DNA from: Escallonia rubra
Taxonomy: Eukaryota > Streptophyta > Magnoliopsida > Escalloniales > Escalloniaceae
Assembly (NCBI GenBank): GCA_033065855.1
Contig: JAVXUO010001085.1
Coordinates: 1-64,000, forward strand
DNA length: 64,000 nt
Reading direction: 5' to 3'
Part shown: positions 22,501 to 33,724 of the stretch, one piece after another
How positions within the stretch are numbered: position 1 is the first letter of the stretch
How the letters are laid out: every line of letters starts with the position of its first letter
Notes under the pieces: generated by a model
Databases searched by the model: none
What the model saw: only the letters and a program-made list of their open reading frames with translations
What the model was told of the DNA's origin: nothing
Program-made: the position numbers and the translations under genes

Positions 22501-25500
22501 CAAATTTGCTACCTTAATCAAATAGAATAGCAACTTCTTGGAGCAGCAAAAAATTGTCACAAAACTTTGTAACATGCACTTCTCCCCTTCCTTGAGGGTT
22601 TGCAAATGGTTGAAAAACGTATCAAGACTCAAATGTCATAGATGTAGCATAAACACTCATTTGTTGCAGAAGCGTACCGCTCTTTACGAGGTTGAGAATC
22701 GCCTCAGAAGTGAGATTGAGAGTCGGCTGTAAGCAAGGACCAATTACAAATCCAGGATTTATCATCACCAAGTCAATTCCATTTTCTTTTCCAAACTTCC
22801 AAGCAGCTTCTTCAGCCAAGGTTTTCGAAAGTTGATACCATGCCTGATATAATAAAAGTCCTAATGAATAAAGCTGAACAAAAAAATGTGCAAACCCTCA
22901 AAGCCAAAAAGAAGAAAAGGATACAACAGAAAAACTATACCGTCGAGCCTCACTTCATGATGGTCCATATTCTTACGCTTAACTAATAGCAAAGCACCAA
23001 ATGCATCCAAATAATGGATGAGATTTGTCCTCGTGACTTGATGTAACTAAGTATATACCCAGGAAGCGGACTTTAAGAATCTCTGCATCCATTGTCACGG
23101 TGAACAAGTACCCATAACCTTGAGGAAACCAGTCTATGGCATTTTGCCATAGACTGGAGGGGCGGAAGACAAGTTCTTCATTTTAATTTTGCAACTTACA
23201 CTGATAAACAACATAAGGATCTTAATTGTAAGATAAATGATGTCCTTCCAAGTTTAATTGAAAGTTGAAAATGATTCTTCAATATAACTTTTAAAACCAG
23301 AATTTTGTATGCATATGCAAACAGTATCTCAAAACAGATCCATGACGGGATAAAGAAAGGGAATAGAAAATTTGTGGGATTTGCAATGAGTACTAAGAAC
23401 AGTTTCGCACCTTCGTTTGCTGACAGAATTCTGCATCTGAATACCAGGTCTCATCAATTACAACATCGGCTTTCAGAGGTTTGTTATTGGATAAAACTGA
23501 AGCCATGGAAGATGTGACAACCACTCTTTTGACAGATGAAACTTTTGCACATGATCTAAGAACATTAAGTGTTCCCTTCACCGCAGGGTCAATTAGTTCT
23601 GCCTGAAAATCAGGAAACTAAGACTGATAAGGAGCACTTCTAGTTGCAAATTTTCAATATAAATATCACTTAAGGCCAAAAGTATTACCCCAAAGTCTGC
23701 ATAAAATAGTTCATCTTGAAGTTCACAGAAAGAATGTCCTTGCATTCCAGCACGTTTGATGCTTTTTAGTTTTTTGTGTTAAATGGAACAGGTCTCAACA
23801 GTTATGGTAGCAAAACTCTGGGGATACTGCAGGTGCTGTTAGAATGTTGCAAGTTTGGACCTTTTCTTTCTTCTTGTTTATTAAATCGATGACATGATAA
23901 AAAGGGGTGAACGTGTATAGACTTCATAGGTCAAGATAGATGCTCATGAGCAATTTTTCTCCCTTATTTTCATTCCAAAAAAAATGAGAATTAGAGAACC
24001 AAGATAACAGGAAACTAAGGCCAAAATCCTAATAACCTAATATATGATCAAATGGTATTCATAAAAAAAAGAAAAAGACAAGATAGAACCAAATAATTTG
24101 TGAAATCAGAAGTATCTTCTAAGTTGTCACATTTGGTTTATACTAACCTTGACTTCATCTCTGATAACTCGAATAACCTAGTCTTCATGTAAGAATCCAA
24201 CACCCTTTCAACTAGATCATCACACCATTTTAACCTTCCATTTTTCTTTTTCTCCATTTCAAAGGATGTCAATTTTAAGACCTTCGCTCTGCTCCTTAGT
24301 GTTGTGATAAATGTGCATAAGAAGAACATAGAGAACAACTCAAGAGTGAAATCTACTAGACAATGCCTCATGTAACGGGACTCGAGAATCTTTTCCGCCA
24401 CAGCTGCATCTAGATTCAACGTGTATCTTAGTTTCCACCGAACTCTTTCAAAGGAGATCCAAAATGAACTAGATGACCCAAAAACGACCAGAACCGAGGA
24501 GAGAAGGACTTGCTCCTGGTTGTGAACTGATGGCGTGGAAAGAGGAGAGCGATGGAGTGGCTCAACGGTCTTAATGGGAATTGGTGCGATGATTATTGGT
24601 GGTTGATGGTGTGAGGAAAGAGAATCTGAACGCGGAGACACACTTCAAGGCATATTGAACTTGTTGCAAATCTTATAACATACTATCTACTTTTCGCCGC
24701 TATACTTTCAACCATCCACCATCTGTTTGACTTAGATGCATTCATTGACCATCGAGTTGGTGCCTAAATTACGTCCAAGGAGTAGAATTCGTCGCATTTG
24801 AATAAATGACGAACTTGTCTTTTAATGATGTCATGATTGAATGAGCAAAACCACAGATAACCAAAAAACCAGCAAGCATAGAAGCGACCATAATGATGAA
24901 CCAAAATATGGGACACCAGCACATTTGTTCCGTGGGTTTCAGGTGTACGGTGCACATTTTAAGGTGTAGGGTGCTATCCATTTGATTTACATTCTTACTG
25001 TCAGAAGAAGTACTGTTTAGTTAGTGAAAAAGGCCTGGTAACAAGAAGAGTAATTCGACGTACCAAAATAATGATATGGACAATGGACACAATGAGAATG
25101 AAGGAAAGACCTGGGGATCAGTGACTGAAAGGTAAACAGGAGAGGCTGTATGAAAGACACCATCACAACCATCAACTGCGGAATCAAAAGATTCTTCCTC
25201 AACTAAGTTTGCTTCAAAAAAATGTAGTCTTTCTTTTGCTCCATCAAGTGCAAGTAGGTGCTCTGTCTTCTTTGGATCATCTGTAGCATATGTAAACAGA
25301 AACGAAGCAATTGTAAAAATGCTTGTGCTACATAATTATGCATGCTGAAAGTGACAGAGAACTGCTTAGCATGCAGGCACAATAAAACTGTTTGCATCAT
25401 AGCCAGTCAATCTGTGCTCATGATAAAGAAAAGTGTTCTATTATGGGATTGAAATACTTAGTAAAAGGAAAAATTTGACAAGTGCAGCATGCAGTGACAA

Positions 25501-27440
25501 TCATCATAAAATGGAGGACGTTACTTGTTTAGTGTACACAAGGCACAGAACATCATTCACCTATTGGGCTTCAGGTTTGAATAGAATCCACGGCGTCAAA
25601 GATAAAGATAAGTTAGTGCTACATCGTACAGGGCACTGATCCATAAAATATGCCCTCAAGCAAATGCAATGCTTCCTTGGACCCGACTTCGATTGGTAAT
25701 CGACTTAAGGAAGACACCGGATTATTTCGGGCAACAGTTTGTGCCCCATCTTACATAATAGCTGGGGTACAAATTGCTCCTCAAGAATCACTTACAAGTT
25801 AATTTATCCTACTGAAAAAATGGCAAGCGATAAAGGATAGGGGGGAGTTAAATATGAAGAACAATTTTGGGGCAACAGTTCATTCCCCATCTGACATAAT
25901 AGCTGGGATACAAATTGCTCCACAAGAATCACTTAGAAGTTAATTTACCCTACTGAAAAAATGGCAAGTGATAAAGGATAGGTGGAAGTTAAATATGAAG
26001 AACAATTTTCAAAAACTTTTGACAATAGGCCCCAGTAAGATATCAAAAATGGTAATCGTGACATTCTGGAGTTTAATAACCAAAATATGGTTTCATGTGG
26101 TTGGTCTACAGTAGCAAAGGACTTGCTTGTGACAATCAAGGACAGGGGTAAAGCCCTGGTGTTGACAAGGATGTATGCTAAGAGAGGGTCAATAAAGAAA
26201 ATCGTACCAGTTATGTATTGTCAATCACAAAGTAAGTAGATACTACAGAATTTGCAGGCGAGGAAGACTAGGATGCACAATCTAAAGTCAGGGACAATGA
26301 TAATTTTACTCTGGAACTAGTAACTTCACATGTGTAAAAGTCAAGTGGTTGTGTTTTAGTTTTGATAACTTTAGAAGTTCAACAGTATTATTATACATAC
26401 CAACTTGGAAAGGGTTTATGCTTTTCAAGCACGGCCAGAGATCTGTTTGTTTGCAATCGAAGGATTCGTTCAGTTTCTCCTTCAAGGCTATGTTACATGG
26501 ACTCAGTGTGAGTGTCCGAGTCGGATACGAGTCCAAGTGTCGGATTTGTCTAATTTTCAAAACCCAAGACAAGGGGACACGGCAAAACATTTTTATTTAT
26601 TACTATATTTTAGTTACTCCTTAGGTAAAATGGCGTTTTCAGTGAACACACATTATCTTAATTGAATGTTATCTCATCTCGAAGCAATAGCGAATTAAAA
26701 GAAACACTTTAAGATAGTGTTCTTGGTGGCATATCCTATGAGACGTGTTGGAAAAACATCCCATACCCATCTCTTGGTGTCAAGTACCCGACACGGGTAA
26801 TTCACGCATTTTGAAGAGTCCATGTAACATAGCTCCGAGGACATGTTTGTGGCTCACTCACTAAGTTTTGATAAATCAATGTGGTATATCCTTGATTAAT
26901 TTTCTGTTCAACTACAAAGTGGCATGAGATGTCACAAGGCATATGTATTTGAAAGGCAACATTTTGTAGCTAACTCTAAGAAACCAGTTCTTCTTTGTGA
27001 AACTCAAAGTCAAGATTAGTACAGTAAAAACCATTTGTAAGGGAACGATTAAATCAGATTGAAAATCTAAGTGAAACTCAATTTGCTCAGTAGCATAAAT
27101 GCTCAAAACTAGTACAAACCGAACAAAATTCAAGAAGTGGGTGTCTCGAACTTCGTGATTTGCACTCAGAACTTTGACAAAACTTACACGAACACCGGAG
27201 CAAACTGGCACGAGGACAGAGCAGAATTTTAACATGGAAATCAGACCCAGAACTTGCAAATAAAGATACGATTGAATCAATGAATTGACAAGGAAGAGGA
27301 ATAAGAAGTTAGAAATACTGACTGAGGCTGCGAACGGTGGCTTTGACGGTGTAACCACGGTCGAGCAACAGCTTCACCAGCCATGATGCTATGTAGCCAG
27401 AGGCCCCTGTCACGCACACCACCTTCCCTGCTGCACTCAT
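19519..27440 (-). CDS. Reductase A: cinnamoyl-CoA / phenylacetaldehyde reductase-like (SDR)
   Basis: NADP(H)-dependent reductase of the extended short-chain dehydrogenase family that includes cinnamoyl-CoA, phenylacetaldehyde and dihydroflavonol reductases, probably cytosolic. Minus-strand exons in order: 27440-27323, 25280-25111, 23602-23411, 22843-22678, 21524-21338 and 19663-19519. They total 978 nt, or 325 aa, the usual family length. The Rossmann motif VTGASGYIA is at residues 10-18. R37-x5-K43 matches the NADP-type motif, VVVTSSMAS gives the catalytic Ser near 127, and Y163-QLS-K167 is the YxxxK pair. The C-terminus is KNLLSF. The canonical CCR signature NWYCYGK is absent, so true lignin CCR activity is doubtful and an aldehyde reductase role is more likely. 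The first ATG lies ten residues before the Rossmann loop, behind a (CT)n-rich 5' leader. Introns 1 and 5 are enlarged by insertions absent from B and C. Confidence 0.93.
20000..20510. mobile_element. Insertion in intron 5 of reductase A, around a GT/G-rich tract
   Basis: Units B, C and D read from CAGACGAGTGTAATAA or close variants directly into GAAACATGCATTCC. In A these flanks are split by about 510 nt. The inserted ends look weakly inverted: GTTGGTTTCATAGAAA at the left, and GTTGTTTCACGGAAA when the right end is reverse-complemented. This suggests a MITE-like element. Its middle is the low-complexity tract 20205-20450. Confidence 0.6.
20205..20450. repeat. GT/GGGC-rich low-complexity tract
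   Basis: Strongly strand-biased run of TGTG, GGGC and GTGGG words. It gives several long but meaningless open frames made of Cys, Val, Gly, Arg and Trp. It is probably an expanded microsatellite within the insertion 20000-20510 and may form G-quadruplexes. Confidence 0.85.
24138..24641 (-). other. Unrecognised 167-codon open frame in intron 2 of reductase A
   Basis: An uninterrupted minus-strand frame, same strand as the host gene. The predicted product starts with a Pro/Ser-rich segment and ends in charged residues ([19 protein letters not shown]). Homologous DNA lies in intron 2 of B (about 36890-37390) and C (about 47590-48090). There small indels split the frame, so selection to keep it open is not shown. 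I recognise no domain. It could be a captured exon or chance. Confidence 0.3.
25729..26010. repeat. 141-bp tandem duplication in reductase A intron 1
   Basis: Two adjacent copies begin GGGCAACAGTT and share TAATAGCTGGGnTACAAATT and CTACTGAAAAAATGGCAAG. They differ at scattered bases. The duplication is confined to the A-specific insertion. Confidence 0.85.
26487..26833. mobile_element. MITE with perfect 18-bp TIRs
   Basis: GCTATGTTACATGGACTC at 26487-26504 is matched by its exact reverse complement at 26816-26833. The interior is non-coding and carries GAGTCGGATACGAGTCC and CCCGACACGGG words. This layout resembles a dispersed plant MITE type with GGACTC...GAGTCC ends and GACACGGG-type interiors. 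The target duplication is not clear. Confidence 0.75.
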
Positions 27441-29734
27441 CTCTCTCCCTCTCTCTCTCTCTCTCTGTGTCTCGTATGCTGGTGCATGTGCTCTTACATA
27501 ATTTAAAATTTTAAAATGATGGCCTTGATCTCACCCCTGACGTTTGGAGCAGCCAGCAAGGACTAGTAGGAGTACCTCTGAAAATTTTGAGGGAAAATGA
27601 CAAGTGAATATAGGGGACAAGTATCATTGCAAGCGGTACAACTTGCACTGCAAGAACTCTGTTTTCCACGTTCTTGTTTTGTTTATGAATTTCCGAACGC
27701 ATTTGATTGTACTCTTTATACTTCAATATTTAACTAGTCTGACTTGTAAAATAAATCTAACTATTCGTGATTGGTTTGTGTTCGCCTCATTGAAAATTTG
27801 TTTGAGATCAAACTTGAACGTTTTTTGAAACTCATTACCTTATTTAAGCTCAGCTCGAAGAAAAAAAATAATTAAATTCTTAGGCATTACTTAAAGCTCG
27901 ATAACTACATGTGCGCAATCCTAAGCTCAATTTAGCTTGACTCATATGTGGTTCTAAAACGAAGGAATGAGTTTTATGTTTGAGCATTGATATTATTTTT
28001 ATAGTGTAGTTTATCTTAAAAACTAACTGCCACGAATGAAGAACTCATCGGAGGCATCCAATTCTTTTTTATTATCTCTTGTTTTTGTTGGTTGGATTTG
28101 GAATCATTTTGTTTTTTAATGATTTATGAGATGTTTGTAGTCTTTCTAAGCGACTCCATTCACAAGCCCAAACTTAAAATTTATAGGACAATCCAACAAT
28201 TCAAAAAGTAGCTGAATATTTAGAATAAGAAAAAAAGGAGGTTACACTAATTACGACCGACAGAAAATAAAAACGATCAGTAAGCATAAAGTATATAATT
28301 TTAATGTGCAATCCAGAATCATTGTCTTTAGAAGTTGGTGAGTGGCCGGGATTTTATAGTCCGCAACAGCAATCCAGAATCATGGGAGTTTGCTCTATTT
28401 TGCTTGTACCGCCCATGTCGTTTCGTTTGTGTGGGCAACGTGTTCATATGGCTTCTTGCCCATTTGTTGAAAAGTTTTTATGGCTATATATTATGGTATG
28501 TACTTCTCTCTTTCATCCAGATGCATGCTTCATTACTAGAAAAGGACTTCATTGAAGTGATTCATGTGTGACCAGATTAGCTTGAGTTGACTATCACGTT
28601 GACCAAATTAGTTTCATCAAAATTAGCTTGTTAATTGATGCTCTTATACGGTTATATCTCATCTTCATTATCATATTATTTCACCATCTTACTTACTTAT
28701 GCTCAGGTTCGTTACGTTGCTATTTTCATTCTTTATCGTAGTATTCTACCAGCTTATTCATTGCTATATTATTTACGGTACTTGTTATAACGCAGTTTTA
28801 TTAGGGAAAAAAAGTTGAATGCATGAGTTGCCAAATAAAGGTGATTGAAATAGCATTTGCCTAATAAAAATAAAAATTGCTTTTGTCAAAAGAATAGACG
28901 GAATTTAAATTACGAGCTTAAAAAAAAAAAGAGGTGATAAATCATTTATGTTTCGTTTTTGCCTCTCATTTTATTTCGAATTTATCTGAAATACCATCGA
29001 ACTTGCAACCTGTATATATCTATATACAACGTTTAGGGTCACAAGCAATGCTCATGCAAACACAAATTACGATTTTGTAAGTAATAAGTGTGGACTCCAT
29101 GGAAAGTAAGAAAAAAAATAACAGAGACGGATAGTGAGAAGATTGAGAAAAAGAGTTACGAAAGGGAGGTGAATAGCAGAGATAAAGAGTAAATTTATGT
29201 TAAAAAATGGAATAAAAGGGTACATAAGCATGGCAATTTCCTTTCTCTCACTCTAGTGTTTACTCTCTGCGTGTGCATTTTTTTTCCCGTATTAAGATTC
29301 CAACATGTAATTAATTTGTCTAATCATCTTATCATTTTTTTCAATTTTCTAGTAGTTGTTATGTTTCACTTGCATCACATACACAAGTGCTCTTTTGGTA
29401 AGCAGAAAATAACATAAAATAAAGAGAAGATTAATGTTTCTTTTCGAATCGGTTTTTGTTTCGCTGGAAAGAATTAATTCTTTTGTCAAAATGTTGGCCC
29501 TGACAATTCTTAAGAAGCCCCAAGTAGGGTTAGGAAATTAGGAATCACTTAACGATAAGTGATGCTTTGATTGATCATATGTGGTAAGATCTGTATTAAT
29601 TTTGTTGATCATCTATCCCGTTCCCGACAGTTGTTACTGATTCCACTTGAAATCAATTAGAATAGCATAATTCATATCCACGGGACTTTCTTGATTTTCC
29701 GTGTAACGATGCATTACTTGGCAATATAGAAGCA
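27441..29734. other. Upstream region of reductase A; member of a duplicated block
   Basis: The first ~60 nt next to the ATG are (CT)n on the plus strand, the probable 5' leader of reductase A. From about 27645 to 29735 the sequence is repeated with high similarity at 40860-42980. A diverged third copy lies at 58845-59950. No gene is supported: the open frames at 28304-28571 recur in the copies but are interrupted and resemble nothing known. The block is fused to NLE intron 8 sequence at about 29735. Confidence 0.7.
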
Positions 29735-30102
29735 TCACAGGAAGGAAATAGGGATTCAAATCATGCAACGGTGGCAGTATGCCTGCTGAAAAATGCATTA
29801 CTTTGCAATGTCTATAGAAGCATGTCTTTCTTTTCCTCATACGCTTGTGGTTTGCTCTTTTAAACTCAACCGATATATGCTTGTGCTTGTGGCTGCAACT
29901 TTTATTAGTAGGTCATTTTCTTCTTTTTTTTCTGTTGTTATGCGGGTCGGTCGTGGGGATACAATTGGAAAAAAAGTGGAGGGTGCTCTGTCTTTAAGGT
30001 GGAGTCTCTGGTCTATATCTTACTCTCCTGCTGTTGTGCCGCCTATGCATATCCAACTTGAAGCAGTGAATTAGCTTCACAAATTAGTTATGGTTTCCTC
30101 CT

Positions 30103-30386
30103 GATGTGGGATTGATACCCGTTGTGGGGTTTATATCTCTCAACACGCCCCCTCACGTGTGGCCCGACTGATTTTTGAGTGGGCCTAGTACGTGGAGAAA
30201 TTGTTTGGGTGACGGTGAGGAACTAATTGAATTATCCGCTGGGCCTGGATGGACCTGCTCTGATATCATGTGAAATCATCCACCTCAAATTCAATTGGCA
30301 ATGAGGGGAGAGACCTACAAGGCTTATATATTGAAATGCTATTAATTATTTACCCGATGTGGGATTGATACCCGTTGTGGGGTTTA
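30103..30386. mobile_element. TRIM-like insert with 31-bp direct repeats
   Basis: Identical 31-bp direct repeats (30103-30133 and 30356-30386), starting GATGTGGGATTGATACCC, bracket about 220 nt. The parental NLE intron 8 has nothing at this place. Inside, GCTCTGATATCA (about 30257) is the reverse complement of a Met-tRNA primer-binding-site-like sequence. CACGCCCCCTCACGTG looks like a purine-tract region on the other strand. This suits a small terminal-repeat retrotransposon in miniature, inserted in reverse and partly truncated. Confidence 0.55.
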
Positions 30387-30729
30387 TTCCAAATTTTTCT
30401 CGTGCTTTCTCCTGTAACTCTATTAACATCATCAGTTGTGGCATCAGGCCGGTAGCTTTACAAAGGTACACTGCGATGAAAGGCAATGTACCTGAAAGAT
30501 TAGTATCAGGATCTGATGATTTCACCATGTTCAGCAAAACCCGAAAACTCGCATGACAGGTCATCAACGGGTATATCCCTAAGCCTGTTACAGTCTGGTA
30601 TGGACGGCTCTTTCTGGCACCTTTGTTATCTGGAAAGATCATCTGCATGATTTATTCATATCCGCAACCTATCATGGAGTCAATTGTAGGAGACGTTGTT
30701 ACACGTTGCAACTTTTAAGCTCCAACTTC

Positions 30730-31102
30730 TGATGCAGTGCAATCCAGTTGATCCTCTAACATGTTTTCACATGCTTAAGAGGTCATGAATGAGAAGAGGT
30801 AATTAAGGTCCTTTGAAATAGCCACACATGTTTTCACATGTATAATAGTAAGAGACAATCAAGGCCATTGATTAGAGGAACCTCATGTTCTTTTACTTTG
30901 CTCTATAAATAGAGCCTTGCGAATGTAATTGGCATCCAACTTCTGATTTCTATTAATATATTGGAGAGTTTATTTTCTCAAAGAGCTGTGTGCTCTTCTT
31001 TGAAGCCATTAAACTGTGTGTTTAGTGCAACCATCGCTGTGTGCGTTGGTATATACACCCGATCGATAGAAAATTTCTATCCTGATTGCTTCTGCTACGT
31101 CA
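30730..31102 (+). mobile_element. Solo LTR with 5-bp target duplication
   Basis: The segment starts TGATGCAG and ends CTACGTCA. It is flanked by ACTTC on both sides (30725-30729 and 31103-31107), and it interrupts sequence that is continuous in the parental NLE intron 9 (about 16555). It has CTATAAATAGAGCC at about 30902 as a plausible TATA box, followed by about 200 nt of R/U5-like sequence. The length of 373 bp and the lack of internal domains fit a solo LTR, possibly Copia-type. Confidence 0.75.
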
Positions 31103-32596
31103 ACTTCCTAATTCCTTTAGTAATATTGGGAAGACAACATACCCAAACATTTGCTGCTCAATTTGGTTTCTTCGTGATCTCTGTGAAGATCATCTACATT
31201 TTTATTTGCTGGACGCCTAGTGGGTCTGTTTTCTCTTGGCCTCCGGGTGTTTGTCTTCTCTGCCGTCTACAGAAACCATCAAATTCTAGATTTGGGTGAA
31301 CGTTATTCCCCTTTTGATTTTAGACATTCGCTTAATGTGTACACTAGTTACGGCACACATGTTCTTAAACAGGGGTAGAATTTATGCTACGTAAATGAAA
31401 AATATAAAGAGACTGGGAGTGAAAGAAGATTAAGAACAAGCATTTGTATGCCTCCCCATCTTGGCAAGCATTTGTATTCCTCCCCATCTTGGCACGTCAT
31501 TGATACTTTCTGTGAGTATACCTGACCTTTTTCTTGAAATTTATCTCTCACCGACTATTGTGTGCTGGTATAAGGGATCTCTCCCTCTGCTTTTGAGGGT
31601 GGGATGGAGGAGGGTATGTCTACTGTCCCTTTGCATGCAGCATCTTCTAGTTCTTAAACTGATGTTATAAGTGACAGTAGCTAATTATCTCCGAGTATTA
31701 CTATCACGTATCAGATTTATTATGATTCTGTGGCTCCCTTTTCATCGCAAAGTGTCTTGAGTTATTTAGTGGTGTCTAATTTTGTCGTAAGAGTTAGACT
31801 TTACAATTCATAATAATCAACATTGTAGAGTGCTTGCATGAAATTGATGCCTAAGCCTTCACACAATGTTGTTTGTATCGAACTAGAATTGCGTGTGCCA
31901 TTAAGACGCCCGTGAATTTTAAGTTTCTCGGATAGCACAGGATTAGTTCTTAAGGTTCAGCAGTTGAATCTCGCTGATTTTTTCCTCTTTTTTTCTTTAC
32001 AAACAGCTAGTTAACCATGTAGGGCCTGTAAATCAGATAAGGTTTGAACTGTTTCCACCTCCTCCATTTGCAACACCGTGCAGCTAGTTATCATTTCTCA
32101 GTTTTTTCTGTAGCTGGACTGCGGACAGTAGGCTTCTTCTAAACGGCAGCAAAGACCCGACATTGAAGCTTACTTGTAGCTGTTACGCTCGTTGTCAAAA
32201 TAAATACCATTTGAAATAGGATTTTTCCTTTTAGTTTATTTGTCTTGCATCCTTAATTTATGCATCACACCTCGCGAGCTTCGGAGTTCCCTGCTCCACC
32301 CTCCCCCCTTTGTCCAATGTAAAACGCCTGTCATTAACTTCTGCTTTGAAACTTGCTGTCTAGGTATGGGATATCCGGAAACAAAAACTGAAGGAAGAGC
32401 TTCCAGGTCATGCAGATGAGGTACTTTACGCTCTAGAAAGACCACTAAGTCCATTATGTATCTCATGTAGAGGTGAGAACTAATCCTTGGGTACTTCCTC
32501 CATTTCTTGAAGGTTTTTGCTGTTGATTGGAGTCTAGATTGGGAGAAGGTGGCATCCGGTGGTAGGGATAGAGTTCTAAAGTTATGGATGAGCTAG

Positions 32597-33724
32597 AATA
32601 TACAATTGCGAAGGAAGGTACATGTGATGAAACGTAACACACGGCAACTGTATATGATGCTGAAAGACAGGTACGTCAAGAAGAATGTTAAGATGTGGGC
32701 AAGTGTATACGGAGCTGATCTCTTGGCGGTTTAGTGAGGGAAAGTTTGCATGGAGCTGATTTTCCGAGATATTGGGCAATTGGTTCTGACCGTCTGCAAA
32801 TTTAGCGGTCAGATCACTGGTCGATGCAATCCAGATATAATGGGCTGTGTTAGGTGCTAGTCCAAATCTGTAATGCATAAAAGTTCATTAGCAATGAGAA
32901 TTTTGCTCATCTGCGCAATCTCTGTTTAGGCTCTTTCTATTAGACATCCCAAGCTGGTTATACTTGACATAAAGGTGTAGAATTACAGGGTACGAACAAC
33001 GAAAGAATGTCGAAACCAACATTGTTTCATTGGCTTCTGTAGACCGGAATGCTACATTTTCCTGTTCTTGCATTGTATTTCGCACCCGATAATTGAAACC
33101 AAAGCTGTTTTGTTGCATTTTGCTAGCGCTTAAGGGTACACCTTAGGAATATTGGAACCGACGATGTAATGGTGTTTAAGTGATTAATATGATTAGAGGG
33201 GCACCTACTCAATTTTGGTGTCGAGTAATCAAATAATGAAACAATCTTGCTCCAAACCCTAAATGTAGCGCTTTTAGGCAACACATCATGATTGCAAGTG
33301 TCTTTAAATTTTAATGTAAGGTGCTAAACAGCGGCACTAAGTGACCACCATTTATATTATTTTTTTTAGTACGCTGCATGTTGGATAGATTAAGTGCTTT
33401 AAACTTCTAGATCCATCTGCATCACATAAAATCCCTCTTCCCTACATCCTGAATTTCAGGTCACTTGCTGAAAGTTCATTCATGCAGAGTTGGCCATTAA
33501 CTCCAGGTTGCATGGTTACTCGTCCAGGTGTTAGGATTATAGAAATGCAGGTTAAAGTATCAGATAAAATATCTTGATCATGAAACTTGTAACAAGAAGG
33601 GTACAACCGACTTATGCAGTACTTCTAGTCAAATTTCGAGACATACATAGGTGAAACTGTACTCATTCACCAACATACAAACTTGCATTACTTGGTAAAT
33701 GATATTGTTCCCAAGAGATAGAAT
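32597..33724. other. Spacer between NLE fragment 1 and reductase B
   Basis: Homologous to 18171-19518, with a single copy of the segment duplicated in A. No gene is seen. It should contain the 3' untranslated region of reductase B, near 33470-33724. Confidence 0.75.

Larger units (their letters stand above)
25419..27072. mobile_element. 1.65-kb insertion in intron 1 of reductase A
   Basis: B and C, and the scar at 55030-55090, read AATCTGTGCTGAACTCA (or close variants) continuously. In A the matching sequence breaks after TCTGTGCT (25418) and resumes at GAAACTCAATTTGCTC (about 27073). Three paralogs lack the segment, so it is more likely a gain in A than repeated loss. It contains a 141-bp tandem duplication and a MITE. 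I see no LTRs or transposase. Confidence 0.6.
29735..32596 (+). pseudogene. NLE 3' fragment 1 (exons 9-13), decayed
   Basis: Copy of NLE from intron 8 to the stop codon. The exon 9 equivalent starts at about 30452, has an extra GCCG at its acceptor and lost about 19 nt including the LWEP codons. That shifts the frame, so the piece ends after a few wrong residues. The exon 10 equivalent (32007-32041) lost 108 nt between two CATGT repeats. Exon 11 (32114-32168) has lost its GT donor (AAGCTTA). Exon 12 (32364-32420) and exon 13 (32513-32596, still ending in TAG) are full length. Two insertions lie within it. It has no start, and its intron structure shows a DNA-level copy, not a retrocopy. Confidence 0.93.

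Noticed and set aside
28304-28571. Frame of 78-83 codons repeated at 41627-41902
   Set aside because: Its recurrence is explained by block duplication. The frame differs by indels between copies, and the diverged third copy at 58841 onward does not keep it.
30452-30568. Possible functional short WD40 gene in NLE fragment 1
   Set aside because: A frameshifting deletion removes LWEP and leads to an early stop. There is no start or upstream exons, and later exons are deleted or have lost splice sites.
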